Shown here in pieces: positions 26,150 through 35,738 of a stretch of DNA of 64,000 nt (position 1 is its first letter; each line of letters opens with the position of its first letter). Position numbers and translations under genes: made by a program. The DNA comes from Streptomyces marokkonensis (lineage in GTDB: Bacteria > Actinomycetota > Actinomycetes > Streptomycetales > Streptomycetaceae), in contig NZ_VSKS01000003.1 of NCBI RefSeq assembly GCF_008312835.1, positions 434,001-498,000 on the forward strand, written 5' to 3'. The notes under the pieces are model-generated. The model did no database searches. It was not told the origin of the DNA and saw nothing but the letters and a program-made list of their open reading frames with translations.

Positions 26150-27433
26150 GTGCCCGCACTTGTGCTGCTCGGTGCTCAGTGGGGTGACGAAGGCAAGGGA
26201 AAGGCGACGGACCTGCTCGGTGGTTCCGTCGACTATGTGGTGCGCTACCAGGGCGGCAACAACGCCGGCCACACGGTAGTCGTGGGTGACCAGAAGTACG
26301 CCCTCCACCTGCTCCCTTCCGGAATCCTGTCTCCCGGCTGCACGCCGGTCATCGGTAACGGCGTCGTCGTCGACCCGTCGGTCCTGCTCTCCGAGCTGAG
26401 CGGTCTGAACGAGCGCGGCGTCGACACGTCCAAGCTCCTGATCAGCGGAAACGCGCACATCATCACGCCGTACAACGTGACGGTGGACAAGGTGACCGAG
26501 CGCTTCCTCGGCAAGCGCAAGATCGGGACCACGGGCCGGGGTATCGGCCCGACCTACGCCGACAAGATCAACCGCGTCGGCATCCGGGTCCAGGACCTGT
26601 ACGACGAGTCGATCCTGACCCAGAAGGTGGAGGCGGCCCTCGACGTCAAGAACCAGATGCTCACCAAGCTCTACAACCGGCGCGCGATCGCCGTGGAGCA
26701 GGTGGTCGAGGAGCTGCTGGTCTACGCGGACAAGCTCGCCCCGTACGTCGCCGACACGGTGCTGGTGCTGAACCAGGCGCTGGAGCAGGACAAGGTGGTC
26801 CTCTTCGAGGGCGGCCAGGGCACGCTCCTCGACATCGACCACGGCACGTACCCCTTCGTCACCTCGTCCAACCCGACCGCGGGCGGCGCCTGCACGGGCG
26901 CGGGCGTGGGCCCGACGAAGATCAGCCGTGTCATCGGCATCCTCAAGGCGTACACGACCCGCGTCGGCGCCGGCCCGTTCCCGACCGAGCTCTTCGACGA
27001 GGACGGCGAGGCCCTGCGCCGTATCGGCGGCGAGCGCGGCGTCACCACCGGCCGCGACCGCCGCTGCGGCTGGTTCGACGCGGTGATCGCCCGCTACGCC
27101 ACCCGCGTCAACGGCCTCACCGACTTCTTCCTCACCAAGCTCGACGTCCTCACCGGCTGGGAGCAGATCCCGGTCTGCGTGGCGTACGAGATCGACGGCA
27201 AGCGCGTCGAGGAGCTGCCGTACTCGCAGACCGACTTCCACCACGCGAAGCCGGTCTACGAGATGCTGCCGGGCTGGAGCGAGGACATCAGCAAGGCGAA
27301 GTCCTTCTCCGACCTGCCGAAGAACGCCCAGGCCTACGTCAAGGCCCTGGAGGAGATGTCCGGCGCCCCGATCTCCGCGATCGGCGTGGGTCCGGGCCGC
27401 GACGAGACGATCGAGATCAACTCGTTCCTCTGA
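26150..27433 (+). CDS. purA: Adenylosuccinate synthetase
   Basis: A 427-residue enzyme that makes adenylosuccinate from IMP, aspartate and GTP, the first step from IMP to AMP. The P-loop-like [11 protein letters not shown] at 8-18 includes the catalytic Asp, GNNAGHTVV holds the catalytic His, and the C-terminal [10 protein letters not shown] is conserved. GTG 26150 is the start, with the ribosome site GAAGGGG upstream. A very long perfect hairpin terminates it. Confidence 0.97.
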   Translation: MPALVLLGAQWGDEGKGKATDLLGGSVDYVVRYQGGNNAGHTVVVGDQKYALHLLPSGILSPGCTPVIGNGVVVDPSVLLSELSGLNERGVDTSKLLISGNAHIITPYNVTVDKVTERFLGKRKIGTTGRGIGPTYADKINRVGIRVQDLYDESILTQKVEAALDVKNQMLTKLYNRRAIAVEQVVEELLVYADKLAPYVADTVLVLNQALEQDKVVLFEGGQGTLLDIDHGTYPFVTSSNPTAGGACTGAGVGPTKISRVIGILKAYTTRVGAGPFPTELFDEDGEALRRIGGERGVTTGRDRRCGWFDAVIARYATRVNGLTDFFLTKLDVLTGWEQIPVCVAYEIDGKRVEELPYSQTDFHHAKPVYEMLPGWSEDISKAKSFSDLPKNAQAYVKALEEMSGAPISAIGVGPGRDETIEINSFL

Positions 27434-27467
27434 GTTCTCCTTCCCCGGGATCCGGAGGTCCGGACGT

Positions 27468-27520
27468 CGGAAGCGGGACGGCCGGCCGGTGCACCGCACC
27501 GGCCGGCCGTCCCGCTTCCG
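27468..27520 (+). terminator. Very strong terminator after purA (25-bp perfect stem)
   Basis: Positions 27468-27492 and 27496-27520 are perfect reverse complements, 25 bp, with a 3-nt ACC loop. No mismatch is present. Confidence 0.85.
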
Positions 27521-27637
27521 CAGGCCCGGGGCACTCCTGAACATGTCCGCAAGTTCTCTACTCCCGGCGGACGTCGGCTTGTTAGCGTCGGGTGGCCGAG
27601 TGGCGATCGGGTGCGGCCGTTTTTCAGGAGGAGCAAG

Positions 27638-28096
27638 GTGCGAGTCACTCTGTCCGTGGACGTGGGGGCCGGGGAACGGGCCGTGGGTGCCGGCGACGGG
27701 CTGTACGAGTGGCTGCGGCAGGATCCGCGGCTGCGCGGGCTGGTCCGGCGCGAGACGCCGGTGAGTCCTCCGGCGGGGGCGATGGGCGCGTGGAGCGAGC
27801 TGGTGACGCTGTTGCTCGCGCCGGGCGGTCCGACGGCGGCCGTGGGGGCGGCCGTCGTGGTGTGGCTGCAGAACCGGCGCGGCAACCAGACCGTCACCGT
27901 CAACCTGCCGGACGGCACCCAGGTCGTCGTCGCGTCGGAGAAGGTGCGAGGACTGGACTCCGCGGGCAGCTCCGAGGTGGCCGAGCGGATCGCCCGTGCC
28001 CTCCAGCAGCCCGACGGGACGGGCGGAGCCGCCGGCACGAACGGTGGCGGCACCGGCGCCGGCGGGGCGGACGCCGCCGGCGGGGCGAGCCGCTGA
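27638..28096 (+). CDS. Effector-associated constant component (EACC1)-type protein
   Basis: A 152-residue protein starting at GTG 27638, preceded by AGGAGGAGC. The order of features fits the EACC1 family of actinobacterial conflict systems: a beta-strand opening, DGLYEWLRQDPRLRG, the PPAGAMGAWSELV motif, a hydrophobic helix (VGAAVVVWLQNRR) and a TVTVNLPDGTQVVV strand pair. A Gly/Thr/Ala-rich tail follows. EACC1 proteins are encoded directly next to multidomain effector/NTPase proteins and are thought to gate or tether them. Here the stop codon is 4 bp from the start of a caspase-STAND-WD40 protein, so they are almost certainly co-translated partners. Confidence 0.8.
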   Translation: MRVTLSVDVGAGERAVGAGDGLYEWLRQDPRLRGLVRRETPVSPPAGAMGAWSELVTLLLAPGGPTAAVGAAVVVWLQNRRGNQTVTVNLPDGTQVVVASEKVRGLDSAGSSEVAERIARALQQPDGTGGAAGTNGGGTGAGGADAAGGASR

Positions 28097-28100
28097 CGCC

Positions 28101-31100
28101 GTGGCGCCACGGCCTCCCGGACTGACCGGCGCCGGCGCTCACGCCGTCGTCGTCGGCGTCGGCACCCACCCCGGCGACCTGCTGCACGACCTGCCCTCCG
28201 CGGTCCGTTCCGCCCGCGCCCTGGCCGAGGCCCTGCGTACCGAGTGCGGGATGGGCGACCGGGTGCGGCTGCTGACGGACCCTGCTTCCCCGAGCGAGGT
28301 GCTGCAGGCGCTGACCGAGGCCGCCGACCGGGCCGCCCCGAACGAGGAGCGGTACGACGCCGGTGTCGTGCTGTTCGTCCACGTCGGCCACGGGCTGCGC
28401 GGCCCGGGCGGGCGGCTGTATCTGGCGACGGCGGCCACCAAGTCGCTCACGGACACCGCGCACAGCGTGCCGTACTCCGAGGTCGAGCGGTATCTCGGCG
28501 ACGCCGCCGCGGACCCGGTGGTGATCCTCGACTGCTGCTTCGCCGGCAACGCGCGGGAACCGGGGCGTCCGCCCGCGTCCGACCCGTTCGCCGGCGCCCG
28601 TCCCGACGGCAGTTACCTGCTGGGGTCCGCGCTGCCCGGCACGGTGGCCTACGCCCCCGAGGACGCGGAGTACACCCTCTTCTCCGGCCTGCTGCTGGAG
28701 CTGCTGCGCGAGGGTGACGCGGGCGGGCCGCGGTGGCTGACCACGGGCAGCGTGTACCGGCTCCTGGACCAGCGGCTCCAGGGCGTCGCCGCCCGCCCCC
28801 ACGGTGGCGGCACCGCGCGCATGGCGGAACTCGTCCTCACCGCGAACCGCCGCTACGCCCCCGCCACGGGGGAGGACGAACCCGCGCCCGCCGACCCGGA
28901 CGCGGTGTGCCCGTACCCGGGGATCCTGCCGTTCCTGCCCGAGCAGCACCACCTGTTCTTCGGCCGTGACGAGGTGACCCGGCGGCTGCTGGACCGGGTG
29001 CGCGGAACCCGGCCCGGTGAGCCGCTGCTGGTCATCGGCACCTCCGGGGTGGGCAAGTCCTCGCTGCTGCGGGCCGGGCTGACCGCCGCGGCGGAGGAGG
29101 CGGGGCCGGGGCCGGTGCGGATCGTGCCCGCGCCGGGCACGCGGCCGCTCGACGCGGTGGCCGAGGCCTGGTCGGCCGCCGTGGGACGGCCGCCGGCGGA
29201 CGTATTACGGGACCTCGAGCGGGGTAGCTTCGGCCCGCCGGGGACCCGTCCGGCTCCCGGCGTCCTGGTCGTCGACCAGCTGGAGGAGTGCGTCACCCAC
29301 GCCACCGGCGCGGACGAGCGCCGCCGCCTCGCCGCGGTGCTCGCCGCCACCGACGGCCCCCGGATCGTGCTGGCGCTGCGCGCCGACTACCTCGACGACG
29401 TCCTCAAGGACCCCCACCTGGCCCCGTTCGCGGAGCGGGGCCACTTCACCGTGCCCGCGATGGGCGACGGCGAGATCGAGGCGGCGATCACCGAACCGGC
29501 CCGGTACGCGGGGCTGACCTGGGAGGAGGGCGTCCCGCGGATCCTGCGGCGGGAGGTCAACGAGGAGCGGGGGGCGGGGGCGGGCGACGCGGCGGCGCTG
29601 CCGTACCTCGCCCACGTGCTGCGGGAGATCTGGCTGCGCCGGCGCGGTGCGACCCTCACCTACGCCGCGTACCAGCAGGCGGGTGGCATCCGGGAGGCCG
29701 TCGCCCGCACCGCCGACGAGATCCACGACGGGCTCGACGCGGCGGGCCGGACCCGGCTGCGGGCCCTGATGCTGTCGATGGTGCACGTCGCCGATGGCGA
29801 GGGCAGGCTGGTCCGGCGCCGGGTGCCCCGCGAGGAGCTGACCGGCGCGGGCGATCTGCTGCGGCGGCTGTCCGACGCCCGGCTGGTCGTCGTGGACGAG
29901 CACGGCGGGGCCCGCCTGGGGCACGACTCGCTGCTGCACGCCTGGAAGCCGCTGACCGCGTGGATCGACGAGGCGCGGGACGATCTGCTGAGGCTGCGCC
30001 GGCTCACCGCCGCGGCGGAGGGCTGGGACGAGACGGGGCGCCGGGCGAGCGGGCTGTACGCGGGTGACGCCCTGGAACGGGCACGGGAGCTGACGGACCG
30101 GGCGGCGGGCCCCGCGCCGGTCCCGGTCCCCGTGGTGGTCCGGGACTTCGTGGCCGCCGGTGAGCGGGCGCGACGGCGCCGGCGGGCCGTCACGCGTGCC
30201 TGGACCGCGGGTCTGTCGGCGCTGGCGCTGGTGGCGACGACCCTCGCCGGATGGGCGCTGTACGAGAACGGGCAGGCGGCGAGCCGGGAGGAACGGCTGA
30301 TCGCCCGTGAGATCGCCGCCCGCGCCGCCGCCGTACGCGCACACGACCCGCAGACGGCGCTGCGGCTCAGCCTGGCCGCGTACCGCACGGCGGAAACCCC
30401 GGAGACGCGCGCCGCCCTGTACGAGTCCGCCATGACCTTCGCCCCGGTCCATCTCACTCCGGAGGAAACGCACCGCGAGCCCGTCCTCAATGTCGCCTGG
30501 CGGGCCGACGGCGAGGTCCTGGCCGCGAGCCACCGCGGCGGCCGGGTGCAGTTGTGGGACACCACCGAACCGGCTGTTCCCGTCAAGGCGGACCGCATCG
30601 CGGCGGGAGGCACGGTGGCCGTGGCCGCGCATCCCGAACGGCCCCTGCTGGCCGCTCAGTCGGCGGAGCGGCTGACGGTGTGGGACATCGCGGACCCGCG
30701 CGAACCCAAGCGGCTGGCCGACGTGCCGGTCACCGGCGGAACGACGTACTCCGTGGCGTTCAGCGAGGACGGCAGGACCCTCGCCGCGGGCAGCGCGGAG
30801 GGCCGCTTGCGGCTGTGGGACATGAGCGACCCGGACCGCCCCGCGCTGCGCGCCGAGCGGACGGTGGTCGACGCGGACCTGGTCTCCGTGGCGTTCACCC
30901 GCGACGGACACCACCTGATCACCGGGAACGGCCACGGTGAGGGCTCGAGTGCCGCGCCCGCGCAGGTGCGGCTGTGGGACGTCGCGGACCCGGCGCGTCC
31001 CGTGCTGCGGGACACGGAGAGGGCGAAGACCCTCATCACGGTCGGCACGCACCCACGGCGCGATCTGGTGGTGGCGGTCGGCGGCGGTTCGACCGTCGCC

Positions 31101-32630
31101 TGGTGGCGGCTGTCGGACGACGGACGGGAACTGCGGCGGGTCCCGATGGACGACTTGGCGGACTCCTGGGGCACGGCGGACGATGTCCGCTCGCTGAGCT
31201 TCAGCAGAGACGGCCGTTTCATGGCGGGAGCCGTCCAGGGAAGCGGCGTCATCAGGATGCGGACGGACGCGAAGACGTCGGTCCTGGCGAACGACCCGCC
31301 GATGTTCCCCCGCCACCCGGCCGGGGAATCCGTCCAGTCGGTCGCCTACCGCCCCGACGGCGACTGGCTGGCGGCGGGGGAGACGGACGGCGAGGTGCGG
31401 CTGTGGACCCGGAGCGCCTGGGCGCCCTCATTCCCGGGCTCCGTGCCCCGGGGGCATCCGGCCGGGGCGTCGGCGTTCAGCGCGGACGGCACCCTGGTGC
31501 TGACGGAGACCGAGAACGCCGACGGCGACTCGATCACCCAGGTGTGGGACATCGGCGATCCCCTCAGGCCCAGGCTCCGGTACACCCTCCCCGAGGAATG
31601 GGAGGCCCGGTACTTCCTGACCAGTGGCGAGCGTCCCGTCCTGCTGGCACACCGGTGGACGGGCGGACAGGACCATGTCTTCCAGCTCTGGGAGTTCGGC
31701 GAGACCGGGCCGCCGAAGAGGGGCGGCAGTGTGCCGCTCACCGCCCAAGCCCCCCGTGCCGTCGTCAGCCCCGACGGCCGTCTGCTGGCCGTCGGCTCCC
31801 AGCAGGAGCCCGAGGTCGCCCTGTGGGACGTGACGGACCCGGCGGAACCGTCGCGCAGGGGCGCCGTCGCGGCCGAGATGGGTGGTGGCCTGGGCTCGTC
31901 CGGGGACCTCTGGTTCGCGGGGCCGCACTCGCTGGTGACCGTCGAGAAGGGTGAGGACCTGAGGTTCTGGAACGTCTCCGACCCGGATGACCCCCGCAAG
32001 GGCGGGAAGATCGAGGGAGCGGCGCTCGAGGAGGGCGCGGGGTACGTCACCGACTCGCAGTTGCTCATCACGGAGGACACGACGGACGAGATCCGGCTCT
32101 GGGACCTCTCCCGGCCCGCGGCCCCTCGGGAGGCCGGGCGGCTTCCCGCCGCTCCCGGCGGCTACTTCCCCACCGGGAAGGACGAACTGGCGACCGCGCT
32201 CAGCAACGGCACCCTCGACTTCTGGGACGTCTCCGACCCCGACGACCCCCTGCGGAAGGACGGCGGTGTCCGTCTCGACCGAGCCGTCACCTCACTGAAC
32301 CTGACCTCGGACGGGCGCCATGCCGTGACCAGCCCCCCGTACCGCCTCTGGAACCTGGGACCGGAGGGCCGCTGGACGACCCCGGAGTTCGTGACCCTGG
32401 AGGAAGCCAAGGACGTCCTCGTACCGCCCACCGGCGCGCGGTGGATGGCCGTCGTGCGGGAGGGCGACGATGTCTACAACTCCCTGCGCGACCGCACCAC
32501 CTTCGTCCTCGACCTCGACACCGGCCGTCTCCACGACCAGATGTGCGGAAAGTTCCCGCTGAGCGTCCCCGAGGACCAGTGGGAGGCCCTGTTCCCGCAC
32601 CTGGAGCACCGGCGCTCCTGCGACGGGTGA
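28101..32630 (+). CDS. Caspase-STAND NTPase-WD40 conflict-system protein
   Basis: A 1509-residue protein. Residues about 10-265 form a caspase-like peptidase with the catalytic dyad H97 (VHVGHG) and C146 (ILDCCFAG, aligned to DSC of metacaspases; C145 is adjacent). Residues about 285-680 form a STAND-type P-loop NTPase: Walker A GTSGVGKSS with K319, Walker B LVVDQLEE with D392, then winged-helix and helical parts. A hydrophobic segment at about 700-718 (ALALVATTLAGWAL) may span the membrane. From about 790 to 1480 lies a WD40 array with a dozen or more LWD/FWD-type blades, many followed by DPxxP. The likely logic is a WD40 sensor, NTP-dependent oligomerisation and activation of the protease. 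It is paired with the EACC1 gene 4 bp upstream. The trigger and protease target are unknown. Confidence 0.88.
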   Translation: MAPRPPGLTGAGAHAVVVGVGTHPGDLLHDLPSAVRSARALAEALRTECGMGDRVRLLTDPASPSEVLQALTEAADRAAPNEERYDAGVVLFVHVGHGLRGPGGRLYLATAATKSLTDTAHSVPYSEVERYLGDAAADPVVILDCCFAGNAREPGRPPASDPFAGARPDGSYLLGSALPGTVAYAPEDAEYTLFSGLLLELLREGDAGGPRWLTTGSVYRLLDQRLQGVAARPHGGGTARMAELVLTANRRYAPATGEDEPAPADPDAVCPYPGILPFLPEQHHLFFGRDEVTRRLLDRVRGTRPGEPLLVIGTSGVGKSSLLRAGLTAAAEEAGPGPVRIVPAPGTRPLDAVAEAWSAAVGRPPADVLRDLERGSFGPPGTRPAPGVLVVDQLEECVTHATGADERRRLAAVLAATDGPRIVLALRADYLDDVLKDPHLAPFAERGHFTVPAMGDGEIEAAITEPARYAGLTWEEGVPRILRREVNEERGAGAGDAAALPYLAHVLREIWLRRRGATLTYAAYQQAGGIREAVARTADEIHDGLDAAGRTRLRALMLSMVHVADGEGRLVRRRVPREELTGAGDLLRRLSDARLVVVDEHGGARLGHDSLLHAWKPLTAWIDEARDDLLRLRRLTAAAEGWDETGRRASGLYAGDALERARELTDRAAGPAPVPVPVVVRDFVAAGERARRRRRAVTRAWTAGLSALALVATTLAGWALYENGQAASREERLIAREIAARAAAVRAHDPQTALRLSLAAYRTAETPETRAALYESAMTFAPVHLTPEETHREPVLNVAWRADGEVLAASHRGGRVQLWDTTEPAVPVKADRIAAGGTVAVAAHPERPLLAAQSAERLTVWDIADPREPKRLADVPVTGGTTYSVAFSEDGRTLAAGSAEGRLRLWDMSDPDRPALRAERTVVDADLVSVAFTRDGHHLITGNGHGEGSSAAPAQVRLWDVADPARPVLRDTERAKTLITVGTHPRRDLVVAVGGGSTVAWWRLSDDGRELRRVPMDDLADSWGTADDVRSLSFSRDGRFMAGAVQGSGVIRMRTDAKTSVLANDPPMFPRHPAGESVQSVAYRPDGDWLAAGETDGEVRLWTRSAWAPSFPGSVPRGHPAGASAFSADGTLVLTETENADGDSITQVWDIGDPLRPRLRYTLPEEWEARYFLTSGERPVLLAHRWTGGQDHVFQLWEFGETGPPKRGGSVPLTAQAPRAVVSPDGRLLAVGSQQEPEVALWDVTDPAEPSRRGAVAAEMGGGLGSSGDLWFAGPHSLVTVEKGEDLRFWNVSDPDDPRKGGKIEGAALEEGAGYVTDSQLLITEDTTDEIRLWDLSRPAAPREAGRLPAAPGGYFPTGKDELATALSNGTLDFWDVSDPDDPLRKDGGVRLDRAVTSLNLTSDGRHAVTSPPYRLWNLGPEGRWTTPEFVTLEEAKDVLVPPTGARWMAVVREGDDVYNSLRDRTTFVLDLDTGRLHDQMCGKFPLSVPEDQWEALFPHLEHRRSCDG

Positions 32631-32640
32631 TCCACCGGTC

Positions 32641-33291
32641 TCAGCTGAACACGATCATCGAGCCCTGTGCCAGGCTCCGGGTCGCCGCCGCGTGCAGGCC
32701 CAGCCAGACGTGGCGTTCGCGGGCGAAGGGGCTGGGGTCGTACGGGGCCGGGACGGCCGGCTCCTCCAGTTCCGTCGGCCCGCGCGGGGGCTCGGGAGGC
32801 GCCGGAGGGTTCGCCGGGTCGATGCCGATGGACGGGGCGACGAGTTCCAGTTCGCGCAGCAGGGCGTGGGAGGAACCCAGCGGGCCGCCGCCGGCGAGGA
32901 GTTCGTCGCTGGAGAGGGGGTGCGGGAAGTCGACGGGGACGTACGCGCCCGCGTGGTCGTAGTGCCACACGAGGTGGGACTGCTGCGCCGTCGTCTCGAA
33001 CATCTCCAGCAACTGCTCGTAGTCGCCGCCCAGTTCGTCCACCGGAGTGACCGGCAGCCCGCACACCTGGAGCAGGTACACCCGGCGCAGGAAGTGCAGC
33101 GCGTCGTAGTCGAACCCCGCGACCGGGGCCACCTCGCCGGTCAGTCCCGGCATGTACTGGTACACCGGCACCGGTGGCAGCCCCGACTCGGCCAGCACCG
33201 CGTTGTACTGCGCGAGTTCCTCGGCGAACGGATTGTCGGGCGTGTGGCACAACACGTCGACGAGCGGTACCAGCCACAGGTCACAGGCCAA
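32641..33291 (-). CDS. Protein of unknown function (216 residues)
   Basis: A 216-residue soluble protein with no family I recognise. TTG 33291 is the best start: AGGAG lies 7 nt upstream and no ATG/GTG is near. Features include an acidic N-terminal half with aromatic motifs (QQSHLVWHYDHAGAYVPVDFP), a Pro-rich linker at about 160-175 and a C-terminal segment with FARERHVWLGLHAAATRSL. It converges on the caspase-STAND gene with 10 bp between their stops. Whether it belongs to that system is unclear; opposite strand and lack of overlap argue against it. Confidence 0.6.
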   Translation of the reverse strand: MACDLWLVPLVDVLCHTPDNPFAEELAQYNAVLAESGLPPVPVYQYMPGLTGEVAPVAGFDYDALHFLRRVYLLQVCGLPVTPVDELGGDYEQLLEMFETTAQQSHLVWHYDHAGAYVPVDFPHPLSSDELLAGGGPLGSSHALLRELELVAPSIGIDPANPPAPPEPPRGPTELEEPAVPAPYDPSPFARERHVWLGLHAAATRSLAQGSMIVFS

Positions 33292-33336
33292 AGGAGGGCT
33301 CCTCGCATCGCGCGGTCGTCGGGGTGGTCACCCTGG

Positions 33337-34110
33337 TCAGGGAAGGGTATCGGCGCCCGGTGCGGGCGGCTCCTCCCGTGCGGACCGTTGTGCAGGTCCC
33401 TTACCCATCCCACCGGCCGTCAGCCCTTCGACGAGGGACAACGAGTGCGCGTTGTACGCCTCGACGATCGCGCGGGCGCAAGCGGTGTCACGGCGCGCCA
33501 GCGCATCGACCAGACCGGTGTGTTCGGACCACAGCCGCCCGCGCAGATCGGGCAGCCGCCGCAGATGCTGCACCGCGTACACCCACCCCTGGACGCGGAG
33601 CCGGTGCAGGAAGTCGGTGAGGTAGGGATTGCCGAACACGGACACGAGTTCGCGCCAGAAGCGCAGGTCGTAGCCGATGAGCACGGTGACGTCGCCGGCG
33701 AGGGCCGCGCGCTGGGCCTCCTCGCCGCGCCTGCGCACCCCGGCGAGGGCGACGGCGACCCGGGGCTCCTCCGGCCGGAGCTGGGCCAGGTGCCCCTCGT
33801 CCAGCGCGTGGAACATCCCGTCGATCACCAGGCTGCGGGCCTCGATCATGCCGCGGAAGTCGTCGCCGGTGTACTCGTGCACGCGGAAACCCCGGTGCTG
33901 GTCGGCGTCGAGCAGCCCCTGCGCCGACAGGTCGACCAGCGCCTCCCGCACGGGGGTCGCGGACACGCCGTACTGCTCGGCGATCTCCTTGACGGTGAAC
34001 TCCTGCCCCGGCTGGAGCCGCCCGGCCAGCACCTCGTCACGGAGCGCGTCGGCGATCTGCTGCCGCAGGGTGCTGCGGGTCACTGCCACATGGCCGCTGC
34101 TGCCGGGCAT
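33337..34110 (-). CDS. GntR family (FadR-like) transcriptional regulator
   Basis: A 257-residue regulator. The N-terminal winged helix (about 14-80) reads TLRQQIADALRDEVLAGRLQPGQEFTVKEIAEQYGVSATPVREAL, and the C-terminal FCD-type helical domain has the FWRELVSVFGNPYLTDFLHRLR pattern. ATG 34110 is chosen over upstream in-frame codons because the FadR pattern starts soon after it. It is encoded next to, and on the same strand as, a class III aminotransferase, which it may control in response to an amino or organic acid. Confidence 0.9.
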   Translation of the reverse strand: MPGSSGHVAVTRSTLRQQIADALRDEVLAGRLQPGQEFTVKEIAEQYGVSATPVREALVDLSAQGLLDADQHRGFRVHEYTGDDFRGMIEARSLVIDGMFHALDEGHLAQLRPEEPRVAVALAGVRRRGEEAQRAALAGDVTVLIGYDLRFWRELVSVFGNPYLTDFLHRLRVQGWVYAVQHLRRLPDLRGRLWSEHTGLVDALARRDTACARAIVEAYNAHSLSLVEGLTAGGMGKGPAQRSAREEPPAPGADTLP

Positions 34111-34281
34111 GGTCGGGGCGTCTCCCTCATCGCGTTCGAGTGACGTGCACGCAAATGTCCACGGGCACGCCACCTTACGCGGTCGGGTGCGGCGCGAGGC
34201 GTTCGAACGGGCGCGGGGGAGAGCCCGCCCCGCGCCCGTTCCGCGCCCGCTCCGGCCGGTCACCCCGGCCGCCCCGCTCGG

Positions 34282-35637
34282 TTACTCCGTGTAGCCGTCC
34301 GCCACCGTGAGGGCGGCGTCCAGCGCCGCCAGTCCTTCCTTCAGCTCCGCCTCGCTCGCGTTGAGGGGCGGCACCACGTGGGTGCGGTTCATGTTCACGA
34401 AGGGCCAGATGCCGCTCTCCTTCGCGGCGGCGGCGAAGGCGGCCATCGGCGCGTTCGCCTCACCGGCCGCGTTGTACGGCACCAGCGGCTCCCGGGTCCG
34501 CCGGTCGCGCACCAGCTCCAGCGCCCAGAACATCCCGACGCCGCGCACCTCGCCGACGGACGGATGCCGCTCGGCGAGCGCCCGCAGCTCCGGCCCGACG
34601 AGGGAGGCGCCCAGCCGGGCCGCGTTCTCGACGACGCCTTCCTCGGCCATGACGTTGATCGTCGCCACCGCGGCCGCGCACGCCAGCGGGTGCCCGGAGT
34701 ACGTCAGGCCGCCGGGGTAGGGCCGCTTGCCGAACGTCTCCGCCATGGCGCCGGAGATCGCGACGCCACCCAGCGGCACGTACCCGCTGTTCACGCCCTT
34801 CGCGAAGGTCAGCAGGTCGGGCGTGACGTCGAACAGGTCCGCCGCGAACCACTCACCGGTCCGCCCGAAGCCGGCCATGACCTCGTCCAGGACGAAGACG
34901 ATCCCGTACTTGTCGCACAGCTCGCGCACGCCGGCGAGGTAGCCGGGCGGCGGGACCATGATCCCCGCCGTGCCCGGGACGGTCTCCAGGATGATCGCCG
35001 CGACGGTCGAGGGTCCCTCGAAGGCGATCGTCGTCTCCAGGTGCTCCAGCGCCCGCGCGCACTCCTGCTCCTCCGTCTCGGCGTAGAAGCGCGAGCGGTA
35101 CAGGAACGGCGCCCAGAAGCGCACCACCCCGGCCGTGCCGCTGTCCGAGGCCCAGCGGCGGGGGTCACCGGTGACGTTCACGGCCTGCTGAGTGCCGCCG
35201 TGGTACGAGCGGTAGGCGGAGAGCACCTTGGGGCGCCCGGTGTGCAGGCGCGCCATGCGCAGGGCGTGCTCGACGGCGTCTGCGCCGCCGTTGGTGAAGA
35301 AGATCTTGTCCAGGTCGCCCGGGGTCCGCTCGGCGATCAGCCGGGCCGCCTCCGACCGCGCCTCGACGGCGAACGCGGGCGCGAACGTCGTCATCCGGGC
35401 GGCCTGCTCCTGGATCGCGGCGACGACCTTCGGGTGCTGGTAGCCGATGTTCGTGTAGACGAGTCCGCTGGCGAAGTCGAGATAGCGCCGGCCGTCGTAG
35501 TCCCAGAAGTACGACCCCTCCGCCCCGGCGACGGCGAGCGGGTCGATGAGCTCCTGGGCGGACCAGGAGTGGAACACATGGGCACGGTCGGCGGCCTTGA
35601 CGGCGGCGCCGGCCTCGGGGTTCGGCTGAGGGGTCAT
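34282..35637 (-). CDS. Class III aminotransferase (omega-amino acid type)
   Basis: A 451-residue PLP aminotransferase. The Schiff-base lysine lies in LTFAKGVNSGYVPLGG; upstream are FVLDEVMAGFGRTGEW (PLP-ring Asp) and YRSYHGGTQQAVNVTGDPRRW. These are the motifs of the beta-alanine/taurine-pyruvate and related 'aspartate aminotransferase family' group. The substrate cannot be assigned. ATG 35637 begins MTPQPNPEAG; upstream in-frame extensions lack family similarity. Likely in one regulatory unit with the GntR gene downstream. Confidence 0.9.
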   Translation of the reverse strand: MTPQPNPEAGAAVKAADRAHVFHSWSAQELIDPLAVAGAEGSYFWDYDGRRYLDFASGLVYTNIGYQHPKVVAAIQEQAARMTTFAPAFAVEARSEAARLIAERTPGDLDKIFFTNGGADAVEHALRMARLHTGRPKVLSAYRSYHGGTQQAVNVTGDPRRWASDSGTAGVVRFWAPFLYRSRFYAETEEQECARALEHLETTIAFEGPSTVAAIILETVPGTAGIMVPPPGYLAGVRELCDKYGIVFVLDEVMAGFGRTGEWFAADLFDVTPDLLTFAKGVNSGYVPLGGVAISGAMAETFGKRPYPGGLTYSGHPLACAAAVATINVMAEEGVVENAARLGASLVGPELRALAERHPSVGEVRGVGMFWALELVRDRRTREPLVPYNAAGEANAPMAAFAAAAKESGIWPFVNMNRTHVVPPLNASEAELKEGLAALDAALTVADGYTE

Positions 35638-35738
35638 GGCGCCGAGGGTAAGCCGGGGCCGAGGGGCGGCGACATCGGCGGCCTGTCTGCGGTCGGGGGC
35701 TTTCCGCGACAGGTTGTCGACAGCGGCCCGGGGATGCA

